Positions 1 through 10,217 of a stretch of DNA of 64,000 nt are shown piece by piece (within the stretch, counting starts at the first letter, position 1; every line of letters begins with the position of its first letter). The position numbers and the translations under genes are program-made. A model generated the notes under the pieces. It made no database searches. It was given only the letters and a program-made list of their open reading frames with translations, and was not told where the DNA came from. The DNA comes from Nitrospiria bacterium. Lineage in GTDB: Bacteria; Nitrospirota; UBA9217. The DNA lies in contig CAKKPG010000022.1 in the NCBI GenBank assembly GCA_919901555.1, positions 1 through 64,000 of the forward strand, read 5' to 3'.

Positions 1-38
1 CTTACGCATTTTCTCCTCCGTTATTGCCGCTCAATTTT

Positions 39-620
39 TCATCTATCAAAGCCAAGTGCTTTGCTTTCTTTATCAACTAATTTTTGAAGAAGCGGAACTT
101 TTTCTATATAAAATATATCCACTGAAGCCAAGGTTGATCTTCTTTCTGCAAAAGTTTTATGTTTTCCCAGTTTTATAGCGTTATATTTTTTTTTATCCCT
201 AAATTCTTGTCCAGTAAAACCAGGCATCTTAGCCTTTCTTTCTTCAAATGTCGCCCCTGTTGGCGGATATGAAAGATAACCTGGCTTAAACACGGTAAAT
301 CTTCCTACGCCCATTTTAGTAAAAGGCCACCAGTGAAAGCAAGACGCTCTCGGCACCTCAAATTCACCATTCTTGCCTGTCACTGTTTCCTGTGCATCAC
401 AGTATGGCTCTGAAGGTGCAGCAGGCCCTCCATAAGCCTCAAGCCTCCACATCCCGACCACTACTGCTCCTTCAATCGGTTGCCCTGTATCAGCATCAGT
501 TACTTTTCCCCTGTATGGCCCATCTGTATAAAAAATCCAGCCAGTCCCCCAAATATTAGAAACTAATATTATGAGAAAGAGCACTGCGCTAAAAATAATG
601 ATGATGGCTTTCTTTTTCAT
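39..620 (-). CDS. Secreted/membrane-anchored protein with carboxypeptidase-regulatory-like domain
   Basis: ORF with N-terminal hydrophobic segment MKKKAIIIIFSAVLFLIILVSN and GKVTDADTGQPIEGAVVVG motif. Confidence 0.6.
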   Translation of the reverse strand: MKKKAIIIIFSAVLFLIILVSNIWGTGWIFYTDGPYRGKVTDADTGQPIEGAVVVGMWRLEAYGGPAAPSEPYCDAQETVTGKNGEFEVPRASCFHWWPFTKMGVGRFTVFKPGYLSYPPTGATFEERKAKMPGFTGQEFRDKKKYNAIKLGKHKTFAERRSTLASVDIFYIEKVPLLQKLVDKESKALGFDR

Positions 621-661
621 ATTGATCTCCTTTATCTTATTTCTTGTCAAGGAGAAAATAT

Positions 662-1906
662 TTAAAAATCACGGATTTTCCAAATTCCATCTTCATCCTT
701 TATAAAGTAGATGAAATAACTTATATCTGTTCCTCTCTGAAAGCGTTTTATATAATACTCTGCAACATTTTCTCTAACCCCCATCATGGTTATTTCGCTC
801 ATTCCAGAAACTAAAGACGACAACTTCGGAGAAAGCAGTTCAAATATTTCTCGATATTCCATCTTCGAGTCTTTTGCAAAATAATTTAATGCATCAGTTA
901 TTTTCTCATGACTGAGTTTCCCCTTCATGCCATCCCACTTACCTTTAAGAATGACATCTATTTCTTCTTTGGAGAGAACATTAACAATGGTTGTCTCACT
1001 GTACGTATTGTTCTTTGTATCAGTAATGGTCACTTTGGGAAAGTAGAGGCCGGGATTTTGGTAGCTAACTGTAATTTTTGAGAGTGTTGATCCTGTCTGG
1101 TCCGGGGTGCCGTCTCCATTTGTGTCCCATGAATAGCTTGATACAGGATTGGGCGGATACGCCTCTGCTTCAAGGGTTACACTTAGGGGGGGAATTCCAC
1201 TGCTCGGATTGGCCGTGAGGCTTATCTTTTCTTCGAGCGTCTCTGTATTTACGATTATGGTGTCTGTGGTTTTATACCCGCAGGCGTCGGTAGCGGTGGC
1301 AGTTATGGTGTTCTGGCCCTGTTGGAGCGGTATGACGCCGGCAAAGTTCGCTCCCCGGGTTTGGGCCAATGCGGAAGCTTTGCCGCCGGGACCGGAGGAT
1401 TGAAGGACGACTCCGGTTTCGCCGAAGGCATTGTAAAGGTCGCCTTTGATTATTGTTTGAGATTTGTTAACGTTAGTTCCGCTTGCGGGAGAGGCTATCT
1501 TTACTTCGAGACAGTTCGAAACGCAATAAACGCTTATTTTGATAAAGCCGCCCGGTCCGCTCGCCAGTTTTATCTCCAAGGTGTTTTCCTGCTGAAGAGT
1601 TGCGGCTTTTTCAATTTTATCTATCTTTTGGGAGAAATCATTTTGTTTGACTATTTCTTGCCCGTTGAGCGTAATGAATGCCGAGCTTATCCTGTTTTTG
1701 TCCCCTTCGCCGTTCTCTACGACGAGTTTATAAGTAGCCCCTGTATTGCAGCTTTGAAATGAAGCGGTATAGGTATTAGGTGCGCCAGTTGTTCTTACGT
1801 ATTTATTGGGGCCGAAGACAGGCAGGGATTGGGTAAAACCAGGTGTTTGGAAGCAAAAAACGAAGAATACTGTGGCCATAAAACTGAGGATTCTTTTTGC
1901 CATCAC
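662..1906 (-). CDS. Secreted PKD-domain protein
   Basis: Signal peptide; PKD-like YSWDTNGDGTPDQTG...VSYQNPGLYFPKVTITD. Confidence 0.7.
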   Translation of the reverse strand: MMAKRILSFMATVFFVFCFQTPGFTQSLPVFGPNKYVRTTGAPNTYTASFQSCNTGATYKLVVENGEGDKNRISSAFITLNGQEIVKQNDFSQKIDKIEKAATLQQENTLEIKLASGPGGFIKISVYCVSNCLEVKIASPASGTNVNKSQTIIKGDLYNAFGETGVVLQSSGPGGKASALAQTRGANFAGVIPLQQGQNTITATATDACGYKTTDTIIVNTETLEEKISLTANPSSGIPPLSVTLEAEAYPPNPVSSYSWDTNGDGTPDQTGSTLSKITVSYQNPGLYFPKVTITDTKNNTYSETTIVNVLSKEEIDVILKGKWDGMKGKLSHEKITDALNYFAKDSKMEYREIFELLSPKLSSLVSGMSEITMMGVRENVAEYYIKRFQRGTDISYFIYFIKDEDGIWKIRDF

Positions 1907-1975
1907 TCGATACCTCCTTCAGAGGCTATTAAGTTGTAACATTAGAAAATGGTTGGAATGCAATCTTGATGGTCT

Positions 1976-2102
1976 CGTAAAAAGTCACAAAACGTGTCTT
2001 TGCGAGCGAAGCGAAGCAATCTCGCCGTTCATAACCACTTGAAAAATCAAGATTGCCACGTCGCTTCGCTCCTCGCAATGACAGAACTGGGGACTTTTTA
2101 CG
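1976..2102. repeat. Inverted-repeat element with perfect 11-bp termini CGTAAAAAGTC/GACTTTTTACG and inner TTGCGAGCGAAGCGAAGCAATCTC palindrome
   Basis: Read directly: 1976-1986 is the reverse complement of 2092-2102. Confidence 0.85.
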
Positions 2103-2183
2103 TGTACATCAATTATAGGATAGCAAATTTTAGCTGTCAAGGTGCGATAGGCGAGCAATTTGTATTTCCGTCCAATCACAAAA

Positions 2184-2208
2184 AGGGCAGCCGTTGAGGG
2201 CTGCCCCT
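2184..2208 (-). terminator. Rho-independent terminator downstream of pilY1-like gene
   Basis: Minus strand GGGGCAGCCCTCAACGGCTGCCCTTTTTG: GC stem followed by T run, just after the stop at 2214. Confidence 0.75.
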
Positions 2209-2213
2209 GACTC

Positions 2214-5200
2214 TTACTTTTTCAGCCAGTGCATGATCTTGTTTGACAGCGAATATGCTGTTTCATCTTCCGCCTCTACGATCACGCCGGTGGCTACCTG
2301 TATCTTCTTTTTGAACTTGTCTTTCTGGGCATCCCCTTCCTTTGGAGGCGGTATGATGATGGCCTCTCCGGTCGGCGGCGCGCCAGGTCCCAGCTTGATC
2401 CCCTTTGCCACCGTCACGGAGCCGGCAGTTACGCCGCCGGTTGTGTCGGGGTGCATGATTGCGACGTTCTCCGGGGCAACCCCTGTGGTATACGCCAGTG
2501 AATAGAGATAAGAGTCTCCACCGGCGGCGCACGGGTCGGCATTCGGCTTGTATGACAGAAAATCAACGAGCCCGCCGATTGCAAGCGGCCTCGAAATGAC
2601 CCGCTCCGCCGTAGGTGAGGTAGCAAGGTTTACGTACCAGCCGTTGGCAGGGGTCAGCACTGCTGCAGAGGTGCGGCTGATCGAGGTCACCATAGTCGTT
2701 ATTGCAAAATCAGGGGGGCTCGCTTTTGTATCATATATGCATGCCTGGGTCGTTCCCGTGACAGTGCCTGTTGTGGGTACATTCGTTCTGTTATCCAGGC
2801 CGGCCGTTGTCAGCGGATAAGCTATGCCGGAGACATGCTTTATGCCCAGGAATATCTGCTGTGATGAATCGGTTTCATCCACATCACTGTAATACTTGCC
2901 CGAGCCTTGATAGACCCAGACCTGTCGTTTCTCGTCCAGGACCGCGTCCGGGGAAGCGGTAAAGGGATAGTTGTCCGAAACCAGGTACGTAACTGCGGTC
3001 GCCTCGTTCGTCCAGGTTTGCGACAGATCCTGGTCCGGTATCGCTATGCTTACGAGTTTCCCTTTCCACGTCGTATCTTTATATGCGGTGCCGAAATAGA
3101 CTTTCTCCGATTTGTAATCTCTATTGGCATCCACAGCCAGGATGTCTCCGACGATTGCATTATGGTCGAGGAGTATCCTCTTCACACGCGTACCGGCCTT
3201 CAAATCAAGGATATATATATAACTTGGAGTAGTTCTGTTTATGTCCTGACCGCTCTTGGGCAGTTGTTTTGAGCCGGAGCCGATGACGGCATACCAGTAG
3301 CCGTTCAGGTTCTTGTCCCCTGTTCTCAGGACCGCCGGGTACGTTGTGGCATAACCCAGATCGGGATCGGTAAACTCCCACATCGGCACCGGGTTTTCAG
3401 GATCCGTAATATCCAGTGCATAGAAGGAAGAGAACCCTACGTTGGCGGGCGCGCCCGTGGGCGGGCCGGTGGGGCTTATACCGCCTGAACAGGCGGCGCC
3501 GAACCGCATGCCGCCGATAAGGACCGTTTTCCAACTGTCTGCCGTCTTCGTGCACAGCGAAGTGTCCGTTTCTGTGCACCCTGTCGGAGCCGCTATGCTT
3601 ACGTCAAGCAGGTTCACCGTAAGATCGTTATAGTAAATATGGCAGTAAGTGGGGTCAGCGAGGTACTTGAGATAAGGGAAGGCATTGAACGGGATGTAAG
3701 CCCATGCCTCTTCTCCGAGCTTGTCGGTGCCTGTGTCGCCGGAAAAGAAATTCTGGAAAAGCGCCTTTACATCGGCAGCAAGATCAGCTGCGGAAAAATC
3801 CTTTTCCTTCAGATATCCGACCCTGATTGCATGGAGCATGCCGTCGTTTGCCCCTATGAACCCCATGGAAGATATCGTGGAAGATCGTTTTCTATAGGCA
3901 TCACTCGATACAAAGCTTGTATACGTGCCGTCACCATAGGCCATGTGATAGGCATTTAATGCCGTAGCGGAGAAGACTTTGGGCGTGGAACTTATGATGT
4001 CCCCAAGTTTCCATACATTGCCGTTGGTATCGCCTCCGCTCACGGTCACGCGCCGGTCCCTGTACGTTGAACTCGCCGTACTGTTGCAGGGAGCATCCTC
4101 GCTCAAAACCCCTGTCTCCAGGCATTCCCCTCTGATATACCGTATGATATTGTCCGCCGTATAGGTCGCATCCGCGTTGAGCGCGGGCTTAAGGGTGGCA
4201 GCGTCCATGGTGGTAGCAAAAACCGGCTGCTTAGGCAGGGTCGTGCCGTCCAAGGTGGTCGTTGTAGTCCCCACGATGGACTTCTTGGATGTAAATATGG
4301 AACGCATTGAAGGCCGTTTCAATGCAAGCTTTTTCCCGCCTTCCCAAAGGTATGTAATTTCCGAAAACTTCTTCGTACTCTCCGGGTCGCACGAGGCCAA
4401 TGTCCCCGGCGAACCATCGCTGTTCCCGTCGGCGTCCGTACTAAAACTGGCAGCCATTGTCTCGCTGTTCAGTGTGTCAAAGTAAAGCTTTATCGCCTTG
4501 TCCTGAACTAATTGGAGTTTGGAATCGTTATTCGTGTCTTCCCGCAGATTATCCTGCAGGTCCAGCCAGATATTCTGGGTGCTGCCCGTCCAGGTAACCT
4601 CCCTGGTCCCTTCCTGTCTCACCGGCAGAAAGTATGCCTGGAGCATTGACCCTACGCCCCGTGAAGAGGTTGTAAGCACTGAAACTGCCGTACCTGATGC
4701 CGCTCGCCTCAAAATACTCGTGATCGCTTCGGTAATGTTTTTTTGAAGTGCATACCCGTCGTCCCCTTCAAAATAGGTAATGGGCAAGTCGCTCGAATTG
4801 AGAGTACCGTCGTTGTTCGTTTCCCGGTAGCATTCCCTCGGGTTTGAGCAGTCAGGCAGATTATTCCCATTCAGGTCCTCAAATCCGCCGTTGATGGCGG
4901 CGTCTTTCAATAATTGTGAGCCGCTGCCGAACATAAACACGCTGTAAGTAACAATATTCTGATTCCCGGGAATGCACGGTTGCGTCCATGCGGATTGAGT
5001 AGTACCGGAACACGTGCCCGGCCGGACGTCCGCTGTCCGCGCCCAGAGAGCGACGTCGGCGAGATAATTCGAACCGTAATTGGGGTAAGAACCGGGGCTG
5101 TTATTTAATCCGTCATAATTGGTGAGAGTTTTGCTTGCCGGCACGCCGGTCGCCGTGGCTGGTATGTTCAAGTCCTGGGTCGACTCTCCGTCCGTGAGCA

Positions 5201-6743
5201 AAAGAATAAAGGACTTGACACACGGCACAAGCTGATCGGACGGGGGGCTTGAAGCATAGTCGAAGTAATAAGGGTCTTTGTAATCATAGCTGCCGGTGCT
5301 CACATTATAGCCTACGGTAAAATCCTGTGTTCTATAAAATGGCGGATCCTGCCTGAAATACCTGACCATCTCGAACAGGGTCTCCGCCAGCGGTGTCCAG
5401 GTATCGGGAGTCAGGGTCTGGATCGTCACGATCATGTTTGTCGGCTGACTGAAGTTAACGTAATTCGCAATGTATGCCCCGTCGTTGCTGGCAGTGGTGC
5501 CATTATAGAAGGCCAGGCCGAAACGGGCTTCGTCGCCCAAGTTGTAGAGAATGCCGTTCTTCATGGCCCAGTCGTCATACAGGGAGTTGATCTTGATTGT
5601 GTACGGCCCTCCTGAGGGCGCTGAAAGAGCGACGGAGAGCTCGCTCCAGGTGACCTTGGGATAGAGCGTGGCAGTGGGGTTCGTTACGTTGTACACGCCG
5701 AAGGCGCTCAGGTAATTGGCGCTCAGCGTATCGGTCAAATCAGCCACTGTCCAGGCCACGTTTGTGCGTGGATTTACGGTCCAGGTAAACTGATAGGTCT
5801 CCCAATTTGTGGACAGATTGGTATAGTTGGAATGCTGATATTCTGTCCCGCCGACAAGAATTGTTGCTTTAATGCGGCTAGTGGCGTTATCGGTCTTTTT
5901 CGCGCGGAAACGGACGGTGACGGACTCAATCGTCGCACCTGCTAGAATGTCTGCAGGAGGGTCGCCTTTCGTGAACGCCGTATAATTGAAAAGCTGAGAA
6001 GCTGTAGTAGTTGTATTATATATATAGTCTAAATCATCGTTGATCGTCTTGTCGTCCACGGTCCTGTATTGAGTGGTTTGGCCATAGTACGACCACGTCT
6101 CGTTATAGTTCGATTTCGGAACTTTTGTAGGATCTGTAGTTGTAGTTAAATTCGGGACAACGTACAGTCGAGCTCCCCGCATCTCATAATTGTAAGTGCC
6201 TGCGGGAAAACCGCCCATCCTCCCGCCGGCGTCTGTCTTGGCAAAATCCCAGGTCGGCGTGGTAGAGCTCTCACCCAGAAGCGCCACCGTATCGCCGGGA
6301 TTGGGAGAGGTGGGAAGCGATTTGCCGCCCATCAGGAGCTTTTTTGCCACGTCGATCCTGCGCATGGTGGCCCAGTTCAGGAAGTCGCCTGTCGCGATCG
6401 GATTTGCCGTCGTGCCTGTGGTCAGCGTCGTCTCCTCCCACAGCACGCCGGTATAACGGTAGTTTTTGGAAGGTTCGAAATATCCGTAGTATCCCGGCTT
6501 AGTCGGATCCCCGGCAACATAGCGCGTAGGGTCGTATGCGGTAGAGTATGCCCAGTCGTTCATGCTCCCCGAGTTGTCGAGCACGATCAAGACGTTCGGC
6601 GGAACGGTGTTGCTCGTGAAGGGCGGAGTCGAACAATATTCCATAGGCACGGCGCTGAAAGCCGAAGACGGCGCCCATATGGCCGGCATAACCAGGATGC
6701 CGAGGATAACAATCGATTTAAGAATGTCTTTTCGGCGCTTCAT
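2214..6743 (-). CDS. pilY1: PilY1-like type IV pilus adhesin/assembly protein (vWA + C-terminal beta-propeller)
   Basis: 1509 aa; vWA MIDAS VLDNSGSMNDW; C-terminal GSGKYYSDVDETDSSQ; adjacent minor pilins. Confidence 0.88.
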   Translation of the reverse strand: MKRRKDILKSIVILGILVMPAIWAPSSAFSAVPMEYCSTPPFTSNTVPPNVLIVLDNSGSMNDWAYSTAYDPTRYVAGDPTKPGYYGYFEPSKNYRYTGVLWEETTLTTGTTANPIATGDFLNWATMRRIDVAKKLLMGGKSLPTSPNPGDTVALLGESSTTPTWDFAKTDAGGRMGGFPAGTYNYEMRGARLYVVPNLTTTTDPTKVPKSNYNETWSYYGQTTQYRTVDDKTINDDLDYIYNTTTTASQLFNYTAFTKGDPPADILAGATIESVTVRFRAKKTDNATSRIKATILVGGTEYQHSNYTNLSTNWETYQFTWTVNPRTNVAWTVADLTDTLSANYLSAFGVYNVTNPTATLYPKVTWSELSVALSAPSGGPYTIKINSLYDDWAMKNGILYNLGDEARFGLAFYNGTTASNDGAYIANYVNFSQPTNMIVTIQTLTPDTWTPLAETLFEMVRYFRQDPPFYRTQDFTVGYNVSTGSYDYKDPYYFDYASSPPSDQLVPCVKSFILLLTDGESTQDLNIPATATGVPASKTLTNYDGLNNSPGSYPNYGSNYLADVALWARTADVRPGTCSGTTQSAWTQPCIPGNQNIVTYSVFMFGSGSQLLKDAAINGGFEDLNGNNLPDCSNPRECYRETNNDGTLNSSDLPITYFEGDDGYALQKNITEAITSILRRAASGTAVSVLTTSSRGVGSMLQAYFLPVRQEGTREVTWTGSTQNIWLDLQDNLREDTNNDSKLQLVQDKAIKLYFDTLNSETMAASFSTDADGNSDGSPGTLASCDPESTKKFSEITYLWEGGKKLALKRPSMRSIFTSKKSIVGTTTTTLDGTTLPKQPVFATTMDAATLKPALNADATYTADNIIRYIRGECLETGVLSEDAPCNSTASSTYRDRRVTVSGGDTNGNVWKLGDIISSTPKVFSATALNAYHMAYGDGTYTSFVSSDAYRKRSSTISSMGFIGANDGMLHAIRVGYLKEKDFSAADLAADVKALFQNFFSGDTGTDKLGEEAWAYIPFNAFPYLKYLADPTYCHIYYNDLTVNLLDVSIAAPTGCTETDTSLCTKTADSWKTVLIGGMRFGAACSGGISPTGPPTGAPANVGFSSFYALDITDPENPVPMWEFTDPDLGYATTYPAVLRTGDKNLNGYWYAVIGSGSKQLPKSGQDINRTTPSYIYILDLKAGTRVKRILLDHNAIVGDILAVDANRDYKSEKVYFGTAYKDTTWKGKLVSIAIPDQDLSQTWTNEATAVTYLVSDNYPFTASPDAVLDEKRQVWVYQGSGKYYSDVDETDSSQQIFLGIKHVSGIAYPLTTAGLDNRTNVPTTGTVTGTTQACIYDTKASPPDFAITTMVTSISRTSAAVLTPANGWYVNLATSPTAERVISRPLAIGGLVDFLSYKPNADPCAAGGDSYLYSLAYTTGVAPENVAIMHPDTTGGVTAGSVTVAKGIKLGPGAPPTGEAIIIPPPKEGDAQKDKFKKKIQVATGVIVEAEDETAYSLSNKIMHWLKK

Positions 6744-6800
6744 GTTAATTCACCTCTCTTCATCGTCACTGCTCGCCTCAACTTCGTCACCCTTGCCGCT

Positions 6801-7094
6801 CTACTGCGGGATTTCCTTAATCAATCTGATCACCGGGCCGTCTTGCGCTTGCTCAAATTCAAAGTAAACCCTGGCGGGGAGGCTGAACTTGCTTAGAGAG
6901 ACAGAGAACTTTCTCCAGTCTAATATCTGGGCCGAGAAGGAAACCGTATACCTTTTTCCGCCAATAATGACGGCTCCGTCTGATTCGATGGAGGTCAGCA
7001 TTCCGCCGCCTTTCACCGGTTTCTCCTCTGCGACGGCATTTCCTGCAACACTGAGAAACACCAGCACCGCCAGCAATATTCCAGACAGTTTCAT
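6801..7094 (-). CDS. Small exported protein in pilus cluster
   Basis: 97 aa ORF with signal peptide, between pilY1 and pilX-like genes. Confidence 0.55.
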   Translation of the reverse strand: MKLSGILLAVLVFLSVAGNAVAEEKPVKGGGMLTSIESDGAVIIGGKRYTVSFSAQILDWRKFSVSLSKFSLPARVYFEFEQAQDGPVIRLIKEIPQ

Positions 7095-7123
7095 GTCATA
7101 TCCTCCGCATATATTCCTGACTC

Positions 7124-7657
7124 TTAGCCTGTAAACCTGTACAGGACCGAATTTTCCGCTGAGGTATTCTTTTTCGTATCTCTTACGATTGTCGTAATCT
7201 TGTAGTAAAGACCGACGCCAGACATGCCGCCGACGAACCTGGGCGGGAATTCTATCCTGCTCCCTGCCTGGCCCGCACTGTATAAGTATACAATCGTGAC
7301 CGTTGCCTTATAGTATTCATTCATGGTGCCGGGGAGCGTGATGGTTTTTGTACAGGGGCTGTTCAGATTTTGAACAGCATAGGAAAGGTCGTAAGATGGC
7401 CCCCCTTCGCAAGCGCCGGTTGGAATTATGGAAGGTAGATCTTCTATTCTCCAAGTCAGAGATATAGTATCCTTCGCCAGTTCCACAGCGCCGTCCGCCG
7501 CCTCCGATGCAGTGGCATATCTTTTTCCCGCGCCTGAAATACTCGTTGAACTGGTAATAACGTAAAGCGAACTCATAATCAGCAGGAACACCACCGCGGT
7601 AATGATAAGCGCCGTGACGAGCGCGACGCCTCCGTCAGCTTTAAGCTTCGAGTTCAT
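7124..7657 (-). CDS. PilX-like pilus assembly protein
   Basis: GGVALVTALIITAVVFLLIMSSLYVITS N-terminal segment; start placed at MNSKLKADGG; position in cluster. Confidence 0.75.
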   Translation of the reverse strand: MNSKLKADGGVALVTALIITAVVFLLIMSSLYVITSSTSISGAGKRYATASEAADGAVELAKDTISLTWRIEDLPSIIPTGACEGGPSYDLSYAVQNLNSPCTKTITLPGTMNEYYKATVTIVYLYSAGQAGSRIEFPPRFVGGMSGVGLYYKITTIVRDTKKNTSAENSVLYRFTG

Positions 7658-7686
7658 GGTCCGTTCTCCTGTTTCCCTGTCTGATC

Positions 7687-8805
7687 TCATCTCGTATTCC
7701 TCGGCGTCACGGCAAAGGTGACGACTTTCCACCGGTACTTCCGCTGTTCCGGCGTAAGCTGAACGTCTCTTCCCGTTGCTCCGTTTTTCAAATAGAGGTC
7801 CCCCACCCTGATCTTGTCAGGCGTGCTCGCATATGCCGGATCGGGATTGGAGTAGGTGTAGCCCTGGTCCCGGTTCCCCGCTTGAACAAGGGCGTATGCC
7901 CGCACCTGTTTCAACCGCTTGTTGAGGTCCTTTGAAGCATACCCCTGCGCCGTAACCCCCCCATTGTCCCATGAATCTATCGTCCCGTCTTCGTCCGTAT
8001 CGAGACCCAGGGCGACCTGAAAGTCAAGGACGCAGTTCAGCATGGGTTCTCCGCCGGCCGGAGAAGCGCTCGTCTTGCTTTCTGCCCGTAAAAGATTTCT
8101 CGTTCCTGGTGCGCAGAGCGCTGGAGGGGGGGATGAAACAGCATCCGGCGAATAATATCTGACGGCATAGTAAGGCTGGGCAATGTCCGCTGTGGCGCCG
8201 TTATGACTGATCCCGTATACCGTCATCCCTACGAATGATTGTGTAAACGCTGCACCGTCCGAACCGTCGGTCGCGAGGAGGACAATTTTCGGGGTCGTGG
8301 TCCTGTATTTGAACCGCCATTCCGCTCCGTCTCCGACCAGGGCTTTTGTGTTGGGGTCCATAATGATAATTCTGTCATTTGGAAAGACATCCTCACGGGC
8401 ATCATTAAATGTTAAGAATGACGGCACGTTGCCGGCAACTGACTGCGCAGGCGCCCAGCCCTGTGCCGCCCGGGAAGCCAGACCGAGGGCTGTTCCCATC
8501 AGCGTTAACGTATCAGGATTGTCATCAGTTGCGCCTGCCGCCCGCGGAGTGAAATTCGGCGTGCCATCATCGTCAAAATCATAGTCATCCATGAGGCCGT
8601 AGCCCGCCATACCGATGTCCCGCTCAATTATATTTTTCGATATTCCGAGCTCCATCTCCGATTCCGCAAGGCGGTATTCCTTTACTCCTTCCCGCAACTG
8701 TACGCTGGTGGCGGCATAGAGCCCTGCCATGACCACTGAAAAGATGGCCATTACGATCAAAAGCTCTACTAATGAAAACCCATATTTGTTTTTCATGTGC
8801 TTCAT
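7687..8805 (-). CDS. PilW-like minor pilin
   Basis: Prepilin motif GFSLVELLIVMAIFSVVMAGLYAA. Confidence 0.8.
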   Translation of the reverse strand: MKHMKNKYGFSLVELLIVMAIFSVVMAGLYAATSVQLREGVKEYRLAESEMELGISKNIIERDIGMAGYGLMDDYDFDDDGTPNFTPRAAGATDDNPDTLTLMGTALGLASRAAQGWAPAQSVAGNVPSFLTFNDAREDVFPNDRIIIMDPNTKALVGDGAEWRFKYRTTTPKIVLLATDGSDGAAFTQSFVGMTVYGISHNGATADIAQPYYAVRYYSPDAVSSPPPALCAPGTRNLLRAESKTSASPAGGEPMLNCVLDFQVALGLDTDEDGTIDSWDNGGVTAQGYASKDLNKRLKQVRAYALVQAGNRDQGYTYSNPDPAYASTPDKIRVGDLYLKNGATGRDVQLTPEQRKYRWKVVTFAVTPRNTR

Positions 8806-9254
8806 ATCACCTTATGCTTGTAAATTACGGCCGTATTTGTATACGGCTTGTTTCTGGACGTATAACTCACGGTAATCGTGATCTCTTTTACGTTTGTCGT
8901 TCGCGAGACAACCGCCCATTGGATCGTGTACGTCTGCCGGCTGCCCCGAACGGTCTGCGCCGTGAGCGGAAAACCCTTTTCGTTCTGTGTCGTATTCCCC
9001 GCGATCCTTGAGTGGGATCCGTCGGTCAGTTCCGGGTCTATCGTCGGATGTATCGAAAGGGCCAGCAACGCCTCCGCGGTCTGATTCGTGACTCTTATCG
9101 CGGTATTCCGCAAGTCGTTCTCCAGGTTGGTTCTCACGGAGGTCACGATCGCCGTCAGCAGCGCAAGCATGGAGATCATGATGAATACGACGGCAATCAT
9201 GAGCTCAATGAGAGAAAAGCCTTTACTGGCGCGTACATGTGTTCGTACTGCCAT
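8802..9254 (-). CDS. PilV-like minor pilin
   Basis: Prepilin motif GFSLIELMIAVVFIMISMLALLTAIV; start chosen at MAVRTHVRASKG. Confidence 0.8.
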   Translation of the reverse strand: MAVRTHVRASKGFSLIELMIAVVFIMISMLALLTAIVTSVRTNLENDLRNTAIRVTNQTAEALLALSIHPTIDPELTDGSHSRIAGNTTQNEKGFPLTAQTVRGSRQTYTIQWAVVSRTTNVKEITITVSYTSRNKPYTNTAVIYKHKVI

Positions 9255-9834
9255 TCCACGAGCCCTCCCGTATACTGTTGGAATCAATTATGATGCATTT
9301 TGCATGTCCGGCACTCTGATGTCGCACTACGATGGTGAAGCCTGAAACCCTGTTCCACTCATACGTTCTCGGCATACCGAGTCTGTCGAATATTAATATG
9401 TCGGTTGCGGTAACGTTGGCGGGATCGACAAGCACGTTACTCGCATCCAACCGCTTCGCCTCGATTGATGAGGGCAACGCGACTGTCCGCGCCTCAGCCT
9501 CTTCCCGCGCCGGTCCGGGACACCCGTCCACATCATACGTATAATCCTGATCACAGTCGTTAAACTTGAAAACGACAAATGATGTGGGCGAAACAAGCCG
9601 TATCCCCGCTCCTCTCATTTGCTGTATAGTAGTCGTCGGGCCCACGGTCATTGCTTCTACCCTTGCCTGCTGAATGTCGGCCAGAAGCTCTTTTGTCCTG
9701 CTCGAGACTTGTTCTTTGCGGATAAGGTCCACACTCAATGCGGCAATCCCGGCAAGAATGGAGATAATGGCTATCACCACCATAAGTTCGATGAGGGTAA
9801 AACCACGCATTTTTTTTGACCTGTGCCTCATCAT
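9223..9834 (-). CDS. GspH/FimT-family pseudopilin
   Basis: Prepilin motif GFTLIELMVVIAIISILAGIAALSV; C-terminal FTIVVRHQSAGHAKCIIID. Confidence 0.8.
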   Translation of the reverse strand: MMRHRSKKMRGFTLIELMVVIAIISILAGIAALSVDLIRKEQVSSRTKELLADIQQARVEAMTVGPTTTIQQMRGAGIRLVSPTSFVVFKFNDCDQDYTYDVDGCPGPAREEAEARTVALPSSIEAKRLDASNVLVDPANVTATDILIFDRLGMPRTYEWNRVSGFTIVVRHQSAGHAKCIIIDSNSIREGSWNGSTNTCTRQ

Positions 9835-9845
9835 AGCCGGTTCCC

Positions 9846-10133
9846 TCAGTTGACAGCCTCTACGGTCACAGCAGAGGTGAAAGGCGATTCCTGCTCTGCC
9901 GGGAATACATCCGACATCAAGGCGTCATAAAGGTCCCATACATGGCGCCGGCAATGGGGGCAAGTTTCCCAGATGGCCCCTTCGGGAGACCGGGTGATGA
10001 GCGTTGCGCCGCATTCCGGGCATATGATCCTGAACCTGATCACTGGTTCCACCTTTGTGTTTATGCCTGCCGTAAACATATTCGACAAGATAGTATGCAA
10101 CACCTGTACCAGTATAATATTATTATATTTCAA
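9846..10133 (-). CDS. Small zinc-ribbon-like protein
   Basis: CPECG...CPHC motif; start uncertain. Confidence 0.5.
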   Translation of the reverse strand: MKYNNIILVQVLHTILSNMFTAGINTKVEPVIRFRIICPECGATLITRSPEGAIWETCPHCRRHVWDLYDALMSDVFPAEQESPFTSAVTVEAVN

Positions 10134-10217
10134 TTGGTTAAATATTTATTTTCTGGCAAAAAGGAGGGGACTGTTCTCAGGTATGTAATCTGTTACATAC
10201 TGGAGTGTTTGGGAGTT

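Noticed and set aside
1-9. Possible start codon of a minus-strand gene at the window edge (AACGGAGGAGAAAATGCGTAAG)
   Set aside because: Good RBS-ATG context but only three codons are inside the window, so no product can be assigned.
1985-2179. Small ORFs (64-78 aa) with CHCEERSDVAI/CLCERSEAIS
   Set aside because: Translations of the inverted repeat rather than genes.
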